Shown in pieces: positions 1 to 6,296 of a stretch of 9,345 nucleotides of DNA (position 1 is the stretch's first letter; each line of letters opens with the position of its first letter). The stretch covers positions 1-9,345 of the forward strand of contig DASQVO010000122.1 of assembly GCA_035640715.1 (NCBI GenBank). Reading direction: 5' to 3'. This DNA is from DASQVO01 sp035640715 (GTDB lineage Bacteria; Actinomycetota; Actinomycetes; Streptosporangiales; Streptosporangiaceae). The position numbers and the translations under genes are program-made. Below the pieces are notes generated by a model. It made no database searches. It was not told the DNA's origin and was given only the letters and a program-made list of their open reading frames with translations.

Positions 1-32
1 GTACGTGTCGTGAGACGACCAAGAACATCTAA

Positions 33-122
33 GGTCACCTCTTCGCCCAGGACCGGACGCAGATCCTGAAGGCCATGAACGAGGCCGTGAGCCGTCTCTA
101 CGTCCAGGAGGACGCCGCGGAG
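33..122 (+). pseudogene. Unrecognised coding-like fragment
   Basis: A plus-strand frame opens after a TAA at 30-32 and reads GHLFAQDRTQILKAMNEAVS followed by RLYVQEDAAER. It has the composition of a real amphipathic protein. After about base 122 the reading becomes Ser/Ala/Arg-rich low-quality sequence, which overlaps the antisense TetR-like fragment. I do not recognise a family. It is probably a short relic of a larger gene joined to unrelated sequence; an accidental open frame is possible. Confidence 0.2.
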
Positions 123-265
123 CGAAGCTGCCTGAAGGCGCACCGGTCGTACAGCTCCAGCCACTCGCTTAGCGCCGCCCACGCGTCCGGGGCGCCGAGC
201 GCGCGTTGCGCGGCAGCGTCGAGCTCGTCAACCCGGTCTTGCAGGATGGCAGCGAACAGGTGCTC
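98..265 (-). pseudogene. Probable TetR-family regulator remnant (internal fragment)
   Basis: The minus strand reads 55 residues beginning EHLFAAILQDRVDELDAAAQ and continuing with ALSEWLELYDRC before a TAG. The EHLFAAIL part looks like the segment just after the helix-turn-helix in TetR regulators, where K-E-x-L-F-x-A-x-L is common. The following acidic amphipathic helices fit the start of the ligand-binding domain. No DNA-binding domain is visible upstream: the frame meets TGA two codons before the Glu. The last dozen residues before the stop look unrelated to the family, so both ends seem broken. The match is by eye to family pattern only; a non-TetR helical fragment is possible. Confidence 0.4.
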
Positions 266-467
266 GCATCAGCTTGGTGCCGGGGGCAGCAGCGTTCGCC
301 TGCTGGCCGCGCCATGAGCAGCTGAGTCTGCCCGGGTCAGCTCCGGCCCGTCATCGAGACCGGAGCCACCACCATGAACACCATCTTCAACCGTCAGGGC
401 AAGCCTGAGTCGAAGTAGATCCCGGCTCCCCGTTTGGCTCTCACGGCGAGACATACGTTCGAAAAAC
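266..467. other. Intergenic stretch without a supported gene
   Basis: No coding frame here looks like a real protein on either strand. A 14-codon plus-strand frame at 374-418 starts with ATG after a GGAG, but nothing supports it as a gene. On the minus strand this is the sequence downstream of tRNA-Val(GAC). A run of five T follows the encoded CCA directly in the transcript sense, with only weak hairpin potential after it. Confidence 0.4.
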
Positions 468-542
468 TGGTGGGCGGTACTGGGATTGAACCAGTGACCT
501 CTACCGTGTCAAGGTAGCGCGCTCCCACTGCGCCAACCGCCC
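468..542 (-). tRNA. tRNA-Val (anticodon GAC)
   Basis: A full cloverleaf is readable on the minus strand. The acceptor arms GGGCGGT and ACCGCCC pair perfectly. The anticodon stem CTACC/GGTAG encloses loop TTGACAC with anticodon GAC at 508-510. The T arm reads CACTGGTTCAATCCCAGTA. Discriminator A and CCA are encoded (CCA at 468-470). It is the last gene of a minus-strand tRNA cluster after Gly and Cys. Its 3' half matches tRNA-Val(CAC) at 5618-5650 at 31 of 33 bases in inverted orientation. Confidence 0.96.
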
Positions 543-606
543 GAGACGACGAGAGCCTACCAGATTCAGGCGGCCTCGCCCCTCCCGGCGAGCTGGCCCG
601 GAGGGC

Positions 607-643
607 TGTCCAGGGAAGCGCTCTCCCACTGAGCTAACCGCCC
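607..643 (-). pseudogene. Truncated tRNA-Val 5' half
   Basis: On the minus strand, 37 bases reproduce the 5' half of a valine tRNA: acceptor GGGCGGT, D arm GCTCAGTGGGAGAGC, then anticodon-stem sequence CTTCC and a loop resembling CTGACA with one extra G. Similarity stops in the anticodon loop. What follows is a GC hairpin-like stretch (CCCTCC and GGGAGGG arms, about 578-606), with no T arm and no 3' acceptor strand. It sits between complete tRNA-Cys and tRNA-Val(GAC) genes, so it is most likely the remains of a duplicated tRNA-Val whose 3' half was deleted. It cannot form a functional tRNA. Confidence 0.75.
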
Positions 644-653
644 GGGACTTGCG

Positions 654-725
654 AGGCGGAGACGGGAATCGAACCCGTGTACAGGGCTTTGCAGGCCCTT
701 GCCTAAGCCACTCGGCCACTCCGCC
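654..725 (-). tRNA. tRNA-Cys (anticodon GCA)
   Basis: The minus strand gives acceptor arms GGCGGAG and CTCCGCC. The anticodon stem AGGGC/GCCCT holds loop CTGCAAA with anticodon GCA. The T arm contains GGGTTCGATTCCC. The discriminator base is T (U73), as expected for tRNA-Cys. CCA is not encoded; the next bases are CGC. It is the middle intact member of the Gly-Cys-Val cluster. Confidence 0.96.
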
Positions 726-822
726 ATAGGAGCCCTTCGGGACGCTGACGCCCGCCCCAGGAGAAGCCCACCATGGATCCCGAGAGCCATGCGGTCAGTC
801 CCGACGGCGTTCGGCGTCTCCG

Positions 823-895
823 AGCGGACGACGGGATTCGAACCCGCGACCCTCACCTTGGCAAGGTGATGCTCTACCAACTGAGCCACGTCCGC
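823..895 (-). tRNA. tRNA-Gly (anticodon GCC)
   Basis: The minus strand shows acceptor arms GCGGACG and CGTCCGC, D arm GCTCAGTTGGTAGAGC, anticodon stem TCACC/GGTGA with loop TTGCCAA (anticodon GCC), and T arm CGGGTTCGAATCCCG. CCA is not encoded. It is the promoter-proximal gene of the minus-strand tRNA cluster. About 97 bases separate it from tRNA-Cys, leaving room for precursor processing sites. Confidence 0.96.
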
Positions 896-948
896 ATGCC
901 AGCCTTCCGGCCAGCGCCCGCCACGGCGATGCCCGGCGTGCGAACAGA

Positions 949-977
949 ACTGTAGCCGATCCTGGCCGCCGATCAAA
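949..977 (-). promoter_or_regulatory. Promoter of the tRNA Gly-Cys-Val operon
   Basis: On the minus strand a -35 like TTTGAT (972-977) and a -10 like TACAGT (949-954) are exactly 17 bases apart. Transcription would start near 942, about 47 bases before tRNA-Gly. Both hexamers fit the actinomycete housekeeping sigma pattern. No other candidate of this quality was seen between the cluster and hutH. Confidence 0.6.
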
Positions 978-981
978 CTCG

Positions 982-999
982 GGCCCCGCGATCGGGGCC
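982..999. other. Perfect GC hairpin upstream of the tRNA promoter
   Basis: GGCCCCG (982-988), a CGAT loop and CGGGGCC (993-999) form a seven-base-pair stem. It lies in the divergent spacer between the tRNA operon promoter and hutH. No T run follows on either strand, so an intrinsic terminator is doubtful. It could be a protein-binding palindrome or simply GC-rich chance. Confidence 0.35.
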
Positions 1000-1176
1000 G
1001 CGCCACGAGCCGTTCCCGGGCACGAACAGCCTGCCGTCGCGGCGGATCCGTTCAGATCAGGCGGCCGGAACCCCGGGCGGCAGCTGCCAGAAATATGTCG
1101 CCATGCTTCGATGACGGCGGACAGGCCGGACAGACCGGAGGGACGGGGCGAGGCGGCAAGGTGGCAGGCTGTGGGC

Positions 1177-2715
1177 ATGCGAGAAGTGATCGTGGATGGC
1201 AGTGCCCTCACCGTCGAGGACGTCGTTGCGGTGGCGCGGGGGGAGGCGGCCGCGCGGCTGGGGCCGGAGGCGCCGGCCAGGATGGAGCACAGCCGCGCCG
1301 TCGTCGCGAAGGCGCTCAGCGGCGGCGCGCCGGTCTACGGAGTGAACACGGGGTTCGGCGCGCTGGCCGACACGCCGGTGGGGGAGGAGGACCTGACCGC
1401 GTTGCAGTCCGCGATTATCCGGTCGCACGCGGCGGGCACCGGCGAGCCGCTCGGCGATGACGTGGTCCGCGCGCTGCTGCTGCTGCGGGCGAGGACGCTC
1501 ACGGCCGGCTATTCGGGCGTCCGGGCCGACCTGCCGGGCCGGCTGCTCGAGTTCCTTTCCCGCGGCCTGCTGCCGGTGATACCGGGCAAGGGCTCCGTGG
1601 GTGCTTCCGGTGACCTCGCCCAGCTCGCGCACCTGGCGCAGCCGCTGATCGGGGAGGGGCGGCTGCGCGAGGCGGGCGGCCCGGCGGCGGGACGCCCGGC
1701 GGCCGAGGTGCTGGCCGCCCACGGGCTGCAGCCGCTGCGGCTCGCGCCCAAGGAGGGCCTGTCCCTGGTCAACGGCACCGAACCCATGCAGGCGCTGCTG
1801 GCCTTCTCCGTGCACGATGCCACGATGCTCGTGCAGGCCGCCGACGTGGCCTGTGCGCTGTCCGTCGAGGCGCTGCTCGGCACCGACCGGCCCTATGACG
1901 AGCGGGTACAGGCACTCCGGCCGCATCCGGGGCAACTGGACAGCGCCGCGAACCTGCGCGCCCTGCTCGCGGGCTCGCCGCTGCTCGCCAGCCACCGGCA
2001 CAGCCGGCACGCGGTGCAGGACGCGTACTGCCTCCGGTGCGCACCGCAGGTGCACGGGGCGGTCCGTGACGTGCTCGGCCATGCACGGCGTGTCCTGGAG
2101 ACCGAGCTCGGCTCGGTGGTAGACAACCCGGTCATTACCGACGACGGTGAGGTCATGACCACGGGGAACTTCCACGGCGAGCCGCTGGCGTTCGCCGCGG
2201 ACATGCTGGCGATGGCGCTCGCGGAGCTGGCGAGCATCAGCGAGCGGCGGGTGGACCGGATGCTCGACCCGGCCTTCTCACGCGGCCTGCCGCCGTTCCT
2301 CGCCCCCGAGGCGGGCACCAACTCCGGCTTCATGCTGGCCCAGTACACCGCCGCATCGCTGGTCAGCGAGAACAAGGTGCTGGCGCACCCGGCCAGCGTG
2401 GACACGATCCCGACCTCCGGCAAGCAGGAAGATCATGTTTCGATGGGCTGGACGTCGGTGCGCAAGCTGCGCGAGGTGGTCGCCAACGTCCGGACCTGCC
2501 TGGCCGTGGAGATCTGCTGCGCGGCCCAGGGCGTGGACCTGCGGGCCGGCATCGCCCCGCCGAGCGAGGCCCTGGGCGCCGTGCACGCTGCCGTCCGCGG
2601 CCGGGTGCCGCGGATGGACACCGACCGTGAGATATCCGGGCAGATCGTCGCCGTGGACGAGCTTCTGCCGGAGCTATGCCGAACGGCTGCCGCCACCTGT
2701 CACGGATTGCGCTAG
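1177..2715 (+). CDS. hutH: Histidine ammonia-lyase
   Basis: A 512-residue protein, normal for the family, that deaminates L-histidine to urocanate in the cytoplasm as the first step of histidine use. The MIO-forming triad A143-S144-G145 lies in KGSVGASGDLAQLAHLA. Other catalytic positions known from Pseudomonas HutH have counterparts: Y54 (VYGVNTGFG), H84 (RSHAAG), N199 (LVNGTE), Y284 and R287 (QDAYCLRC), F332 (GNFHGEP) and E418 (KQEDHVSM). The SHAAG and QEDHVSM signatures favour HAL over tyrosine or phenylalanine lyases, although NGTE replaces the commoner NGTQ. I chose ATG 1177 because family similarity begins there; the frame is open from an ATG at 1111, which would add 22 unconserved residues. 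No strong Shine-Dalgarno is visible. hutU, hutI and hutG are not adjacent. Confidence 0.88.
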   Translation: MREVIVDGSALTVEDVVAVARGEAAARLGPEAPARMEHSRAVVAKALSGGAPVYGVNTGFGALADTPVGEEDLTALQSAIIRSHAAGTGEPLGDDVVRALLLLRARTLTAGYSGVRADLPGRLLEFLSRGLLPVIPGKGSVGASGDLAQLAHLAQPLIGEGRLREAGGPAAGRPAAEVLAAHGLQPLRLAPKEGLSLVNGTEPMQALLAFSVHDATMLVQAADVACALSVEALLGTDRPYDERVQALRPHPGQLDSAANLRALLAGSPLLASHRHSRHAVQDAYCLRCAPQVHGAVRDVLGHARRVLETELGSVVDNPVITDDGEVMTTGNFHGEPLAFAADMLAMALAELASISERRVDRMLDPAFSRGLPPFLAPEAGTNSGFMLAQYTAASLVSENKVLAHPASVDTIPTSGKQEDHVSMGWTSVRKLREVVANVRTCLAVEICCAAQGVDLRAGIAPPSEALGAVHAAVRGRVPRMDTDREISGQIVAVDELLPELCRTAAATCHGLR

Positions 2716-2768
2716 GCGATGCCTTGATGCGCGCTGCCGGGGGCGCGCCAGCCGCCGCTTGACGGGTG

Positions 2769-2784
2769 CCCGCCCTCCGGCGGG
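2769..2784 (+). terminator. Possible hairpin terminator between hutH and the SsgA-like gene
   Basis: CCCGCC, a four-base loop CTCC and GGCGGG form a short strong hairpin in the 91-base space where two convergent genes end. There is no T run, so this is at best a GC-rich actinomycete-type terminator that could serve both strands. Confidence 0.3.
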
Positions 2785-2806
2785 GAGGAGGCTGGGAAGC
2801 CTGCGG

Positions 2807-3241
2807 CTAGGCCTGCCAGAGCAGGCCGTTGAGCTCGGCGTCAAAGTCGATGACGTCGCTCTCCTTGCCCATAGGGACGATGCGGTACGTCCGGTTGAGG
2901 AAGTTCGCGATGGCCTCGGACGACGTCTCGAAAAGCGCCTCACCGAACGGGGACGACAGCTCGATGTTGAGGACGCCGTGTTCCTTACCGGCGGGGCCCG
3001 TCTCCGGTGAAGGCCAGACCCGGACGTCGCCGTCGCCTTCGGGCGTCATCAGTCCGTCCGCGAGCAGGTCGCGGGCGAAGATCCACTCGACGGGCTCGTC
3101 GGCTCCCACGTGGAAAGCCATGCGGATCGCGTATGGGTCGCTAGCGCTGTAGTGGAGGCTTGCCACGAGAGGCACGATCGTTTGCTCAGCGGCGACGAGC
3201 CTCAGGCCGAGTTCGGCTGAGACTGTTGTGCTCCTGTTCAT
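2807..3241 (-). CDS. SsgA/SsgB-family sporulation and cell-division protein
   Basis: A 144-residue protein of the SsgA-like (SALP) family, found in spore-forming actinomycetes. In Streptomyces these proteins place FtsZ and the peptidoglycan machinery at sporulation septa. Family hallmarks are the N-terminal MNRSTTVSAELGLRLV, then SDPYAIRMAFHVG, EPVEWIFARDLLADGL, GDVRVWP and LSSPFGEALFE. The C-terminal end (DFDAELNGLL) also matches. It most resembles SsgB, the most conserved member, but carries extra residues (about ETGPAGKEH) between the DVRVWP strand and the next. I cannot assign the exact paralogue. ATG 3241 is chosen because SsgB-type proteins start MNxTTV; an AAGGG lies 13 bases upstream, a long spacing. 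It is convergent with hutH and downstream of the lactate permease gene, with 344 bases between. Confidence 0.9.
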   Translation of the reverse strand: MNRSTTVSAELGLRLVAAEQTIVPLVASLHYSASDPYAIRMAFHVGADEPVEWIFARDLLADGLMTPEGDGDVRVWPSPETGPAGKEHGVLNIELSSPFGEALFETSSEAIANFLNRTYRIVPMGKESDVIDFDAELNGLLWQA

Positions 3242-3271
3242 CGTCTAGCTAACCCTTATCCCTCGCGGGTC

Positions 3272-3285
3272 CCCGGATCTCCGGG
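3272..3285. promoter_or_regulatory. Palindrome in the leader of the SsgA-like gene
   Basis: CCCGGA, two bases, TCCGGG: a perfect 14-base inverted repeat 31-44 bases upstream of the start codon. The two-base loop suits a dimer-binding operator better than an RNA hairpin. No regulator is suggested by the sequence. Confidence 0.3.
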
Positions 3286-3319
3286 CTTCACTCACTTGAC
3301 GCGGCCGGCCGGTAACTAT

Positions 3320-3343
3320 GACGCTCATACGCCGTGAAGTTCC
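3320..3343 (-). promoter_or_regulatory. Possible ECF-sigma-like promoter of the SsgA-like gene
   Basis: On the minus strand GGAAC (3339-3343) is followed, after 15 bases, by CGTC (3320-3323). This is the general shape of promoters read by extracytoplasmic-function sigma factors, with slightly short spacing. It would give a leader of about 70 bases that includes the palindrome at 3272-3285. No good housekeeping promoter was seen in the same spacer. Confidence 0.25.
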
Positions 3344-3585
3344 CTTCCGCCCCAGAATCCTGGCCGCATGCCCGGCCAACTCCCCATGGGACACGATTGT
3401 GCGCTCCTGACCTGCTCAAACGTGTCGAGAGCGTCAACACGGTTACGTACGCGTAATCTTCCTCCACCCCCAGGTCAGTGCGTTGTGACCTTCCTCTCAT
3501 TAGTCCCCCATGCTGCCATGAAGGTTGACGCGTGGTGCCGAGCATCCTGGGCCAGCCAGCCGCGCCGTGTTCGCGAGCCCGCGGG
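3344..3585. other. Intergenic spacer between the lactate permease and SsgA-like genes
   Basis: No convincing gene is visible. The most distinct signal is the inverted repeat TTACG, TACG, CGTAA at 3443-3456, which is AT-richer than its surroundings and may be an operator. At the lldP end, AGCCCGCGGGCT (3576-3587) is a 12-base perfect palindrome overlapping the lldP stop codon. It could contribute to transcription termination but has no T run. Confidence 0.35.
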
Positions 3586-5277
3586 CTAGCGCATCGCGGC
3601 GGGCAGGGCAAAGCGGTAGAAAATGGCGATCAGGATCAGGTAGCACAGCATGACCAGCGTCCAGCCCAGGTTGTGCCGGATCACCTCGCCTTCCTTGCGC
3701 ACGAAATGGGTGGTCGACACGCCGACGCTCGCAGTCTGCGGGGCCACCGGCTTGCCGATCTCGGCGCCGACCGAGTTCAGCGCCGGCAGGATCAGCCGGG
3801 GCATGCTCAGCAGGCCGCCGAGGGAGTACTGGAACCCGCCGAAGAGCGCGTTGGCCGAGGTGTTGCTGCCCGACAGCGCCACCCCGATCCAGCCGAGGAT
3901 CGGCGACAGGATGATGAACGCGGTGCCGACCCGGGAGAAGCCGTGCGCCATGCTGTTCGCCATGCCCGAGTAGTTGAAGACATCAGCGAGCCCGAAGATG
4001 ATCGGCCCGACCAGCAGCGCGCCCCACATCTGTGAGAACGTCCGCCGGAACGCGGCGGCGATCTGGGCGCCCCGGGCCCTGAGGGCGGCGACGATGAGCA
4101 GCCACGAGACGAGGATCCAGGTGCCCGCAATAGCAGGCGCGAACTCCCATGCGACCTTGGTGGCCTTGTGCGAGAGCGAGCTGACCGCGACGACGGTCGG
4201 CTTGACGAAGTCGTAGGTGCCGAGGTGCGACCAGGGGCCCGTCGCCGCAACGACGACGACGATGAGGATCCCGAACGGGATGAACCCACGGGCCGCCTCG
4301 CGCGCCCCCGGCGGCGCGGGCGCCGCGCCCGGGCCCGGGCTCAGCGTCGCGCCCGCCGGTGTCACGGGCGGGGACTCGATGGGGACGCCGCCGAAGCCGA
4401 GCGCCTCACGCGGCCGCCAGAACCGCAGCAGCAGCAGGAGCGCGCCGAACGAGACGACCGCGCCGATCACGTCGGGCAGGTAAGGCCCGAGGAACTGCGA
4501 CGTCGGATACTGCCCGGCGATGTAGCTCAGCGAGCCGACCACGGCCAGAGGCCAGGCGCCGCGCAGCCCGCGCCAGCCGGTGACGAGCACGATGAGGATC
4601 CACGGCGGTAGCAGCGCGAGGATAGCGACGATCCGGCCGATCGCGCCGGACAGGTCTATGAGCGGCACGTTGGTCACGGCGGCCAGGGCGATGATCGGAG
4701 CGCCGAGCGCGCCGAAAGAGACGGGCGCGTTGTTGGCGAGCGCAGCGACCCTGATCGCGCTGAGTTCGGCCACGCCGAGCCCGACCAGGATCGGCGTGAT
4801 GACGGCCCATGGGTAGCCGAAGCCGACGAGTCCCTCGAGGAGCGCGCCCAGCGACCAGGCCAGCAGGATCGTCTGGACCCGGATGTCCGCCGTCGCGTGC
4901 GCGACGAGCCAGCGCTTGAAGTCCTCGAACGTGCCGGTCTCCACCATGGTGTTGTAGATGATCACGCCCCAGAACGTGATCCAGTCGATGGACCAGACAC
5001 CGGTGCCCGCGCCGATGGCCCACGCGCCGAAGGTACTGCCCACCGGCGCCTTCCATACCGTGATGGCGAGGATGATAGTGACCGCAGCGCCGATGATCAC
5101 CGCCTGCCACGCGGTCATGCGCAGCACGGCGAGCAGCGCGAGAAGCAATGCGATCGGGATGAGGGCGACGAGCGTGCTACCGAGTGTCGAGTGCAGCGGG
5201 TCAAGTGTCTGGACGAACGACGATCCCGCTGCGAGGAGCCTGGAATCCGAGGCGAAAGCGGGGACTGCCTGGAACAT
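3586..5277 (-). CDS. lldP: L-lactate permease (LctP family)
   Basis: A 563-residue polytopic membrane protein of the LctP lactate:proton symporter family (TC 2.A.14), importing L-lactate and related 2-hydroxy acids such as glycolate. Hydrophobic helices run nearly end to end. Family motifs include EGLVGFGYPWAVITPILVGL (near residue 145) and LANNAPVSFGALGAPIIALA (near residue 185). A second half contains SPILGWIGVALSGSNTSANA and a C-terminal tail helix. A Pro/Ala-rich loop around residues 300-325 separates the halves and is probably cytoplasmic. The length is within the usual range. ATG 5277 is preceded by GGAAGG ten bases away. No lactate dehydrogenase (lldEFG or lldD) is beside it, so it appears as a stand-alone transporter gene. 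A candidate promoter/operator lies just upstream. Confidence 0.93.
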   Translation of the reverse strand: MFQAVPAFASDSRLLAAGSSFVQTLDPLHSTLGSTLVALIPIALLLALLAVLRMTAWQAVIIGAAVTIILAITVWKAPVGSTFGAWAIGAGTGVWSIDWITFWGVIIYNTMVETGTFEDFKRWLVAHATADIRVQTILLAWSLGALLEGLVGFGYPWAVITPILVGLGVAELSAIRVAALANNAPVSFGALGAPIIALAAVTNVPLIDLSGAIGRIVAILALLPPWILIVLVTGWRGLRGAWPLAVVGSLSYIAGQYPTSQFLGPYLPDVIGAVVSFGALLLLLRFWRPREALGFGGVPIESPPVTPAGATLSPGPGAAPAPPGAREAARGFIPFGILIVVVVAATGPWSHLGTYDFVKPTVVAVSSLSHKATKVAWEFAPAIAGTWILVSWLLIVAALRARGAQIAAAFRRTFSQMWGALLVGPIIFGLADVFNYSGMANSMAHGFSRVGTAFIILSPILGWIGVALSGSNTSANALFGGFQYSLGGLLSMPRLILPALNSVGAEIGKPVAPQTASVGVSTTHFVRKEGEVIRHNLGWTLVMLCYLILIAIFYRFALPAAMR

Positions 5278-5303
5278 GGCGTCATTGCCTTCCGGTAAGC
5301 CGC

Positions 5304-5343
5304 TAATCGTTGTCAGATTACTGTGGGTGTTGTGATCGTCCTA
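5304..5343 (-). promoter_or_regulatory. Promoter with overlapping operator-like palindrome for lldP
   Basis: TAATC, seven bases, GATTA (5304-5320) is a 17-base inverted repeat. Its distal arm contains a minus-strand -10 candidate TAATCT (5315-5320), with a weak -35 TAGGAC (5338-5343) 17 bases away. An operator over the -10 suggests repression. LldR/FadR-type GntR regulators often control lactate permeases, but the site is not an exact match to their TNGTNNNACNA core, so the regulator is a guess. Confidence 0.4.
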
Positions 5344-5575
5344 CGCACACGTTTGCAGGGCAATAGGCGACGCGCCGCCAGTTCCCGCGCAGGCCCACCC
5401 GGCTCGCGGATGAACGACCGTGACCGCGACGGGGGCAGGCGACGGCGGCCGGGCAGGACGGCGGGCGGGCAGGATGCGCTACGCTATTGGAGCGCCGGGG
5501 ATAGGGCCGCGGAAGCCCGAGGGCAGCGCCGCGGAAGCGGCGAGCCGGGCTGCGGCTCCGGTCCCGTCAGGCAGC
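5344..5575. other. Gene-free spacer upstream of tRNA-Val(CAC)
   Basis: About 230 very GC-rich bases without a credible coding frame. A plus-strand -10-like TACGCT at 5480-5485 has no matching -35; it is the best tRNA promoter candidate and would give a leader of about 84 bases. GCCGCGGAAGC occurs twice within 5505-5540 with a period of about 21 bases. Confidence 0.35.
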
Positions 5576-5650
5576 GGGCGATTGGCTCAGCGGGAGAGCG
5601 CCTCGTTCACACCGAGGAGGTCACTGGTTCGATCCCAGTATCGCCCACCA
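5576..5650 (+). tRNA. tRNA-Val (anticodon CAC)
   Basis: A complete cloverleaf: acceptor arms GGGCGAT and ATCGCCC, D arm GCTCAGCGGGAGAGC, anticodon stem CCTCG/CGAGG with loop TTCACAC (anticodon CAC at 5608-5610), T arm CACTGGTTCGATCCCAGTA, discriminator A and an encoded CCA at 5648-5650. Integrase remnants begin about 90 bases downstream, so this tRNA was probably the attachment site of an integrated element. Confidence 0.97.
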
Positions 5651-5659
5651 TCATCAGCC

Positions 5660-5685
5660 CAGGTCAGCGGCTTATCCGCTACCTG
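5660..5685 (+). terminator. Hairpin after tRNA-Val(CAC)
   Basis: CAGGTCAGCGG, loop CTTAT, CCGCTACCTG: a ten-base-pair stem with one bulged C, starting ten bases after the tRNA CCA. It may act as a terminator. Immediately after it TGCTCCC (5684-5690) and GGGAGCA (5710-5716) form a second, looser inverted repeat. Because an integrase remnant lies next to them, these could instead be recombinase arm sites. Confidence 0.4.
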
Positions 5686-5742
5686 CTCCCGGGACGCGTG
5701 TCCGATTCTGGGAGCAGAATGGGAGCCGATCTTGGTCGCTGC

Positions 5743-6136
5743 CTACCGCTGGCCGGCGAGCAGGACGTCCACCAGGGGCACATGCGAGCGAGGAGAGAGC
5801 CGGGCGCGGTCTCGCAGTGACGTCTCCCAGCATTCTTGCAGCGCCGCGGTGAGTGCGTCCCGCATGGCGGGGCTGACGTGCCCGTACACGCCGCGCATGC
5901 CCGGGACCTCATGCCCCATCCGCTCGGACTGGAGGACGTAGGGGATGCCCGCCTCGTCCATCCAGGTCTGGTGACCGTGCCGGAGGCCGTGCGGGGTCAG
6001 GCCGGTCAGGACCGGCAACCAGGATGCTATTGCCACATCGTCGGGTGATGATGAGGGTGAAATCCGTGTCGTTCCCGGACAAGGCCGCGCACCGCTCAGC
6101 GATGAGGAGTGCCTCCAGCGGCGTGGCCCACACCTT
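5743..6136 (-). pseudogene. Tyrosine integrase remnant with internal deletion and frameshift
   Basis: Two pieces of one integrase can be read. The first (about 6136-6041) gives ELKVWATPLEALLIAERCAA and continues to FTLIIT, a typical beginning of the catalytic domain. The second, in another frame (about 6024-5743), gives 93 C-terminal residues with TPHGLRHGHQTW (box II His-x-x-Arg-His), ERMGHEVPG and the presumed catalytic tyrosine in GVYGHVS, ending at TAG. The middle of the catalytic domain, including the first catalytic arginine, is missing, and so is the N-terminal DNA-binding region. This type of C-terminus (GLRHGH, MGH, VYGHVS) is common in integrases of actinomycete integrative elements that target tRNAs. 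tRNA-Val(CAC) lies 92 bases beyond its stop. It cannot encode an active enzyme. Confidence 0.8.
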
Positions 6137-6140
6137 AAGT

Positions 6141-6296
6141 TCAGTCGTCCCTTCCGGGCTCGTGTGGCGTGCCCTCCACGGGATCGTCGGGATCGCGTAG
6201 CGCGTCTTCGATACGCCGTCTGGCTATCTGGTCCTGGCCGTCGATGCACTTGGCGTAGACCTTGAGCAGGACGGCAACGCTGTGCCCGGCCCACTC
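6141..6296 (-). pseudogene. C-terminal fragment of a second tyrosine integrase
   Basis: Fifty-one residues read EWAGHSVAVLLKVYAKCIDG then QDQIARRRIEDAL and an acidic tail to TGA. This is the distinctive end of a common actinobacterial phage-type integrase, with the GHS motif and the catalytic tyrosine in KVYAKC. It differs in type from the integrase remnant immediately downstream on the same strand, so two independent elements left remains here. Homology starts abruptly at the Glu codon (6294-6296), directly where the repeated GGGGAATTAC motif begins. All upstream parts of the enzyme are absent. Confidence 0.8.

Noticed and set aside
374..418. 14-codon plus-strand frame with a GGAG before ATG
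   Set aside because: Too short, no promoter or neighbour to serve as a leader peptide, and no recognisable motif.
501..1211. Several minus-strand open frames across the tRNA cluster
   Set aside because: They read straight through tRNA genes; the translated pieces such as VAQLVEHHLAKVRVAGSNPV are tRNA sequence, a well-known artefact.
1057..2175. Long minus-strand open frame (372 codons) opposite hutH
   Set aside because: It is the antisense of hutH in high-GC DNA. Its translation is Arg/Gln/His-rich without family motifs, while the plus frame is a textbook histidine ammonia-lyase.
3409..3437. Minus-strand TTGACG as a -35 for the SsgA-like gene
   Set aside because: Nothing resembling TANNNT occurs at the right distance.
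3288..3611. 107-codon minus-strand frame in the spacer and the end of lldP
   Set aside because: It overlaps the lldP 3' end, has unprotein-like composition and no ribosome site.
4406..5110. 234-codon frame inside lldP on the same strand
   Set aside because: A frame-shifted reading of lldP rich in Arg/His/Gly; the permease frame is clearly the real one.
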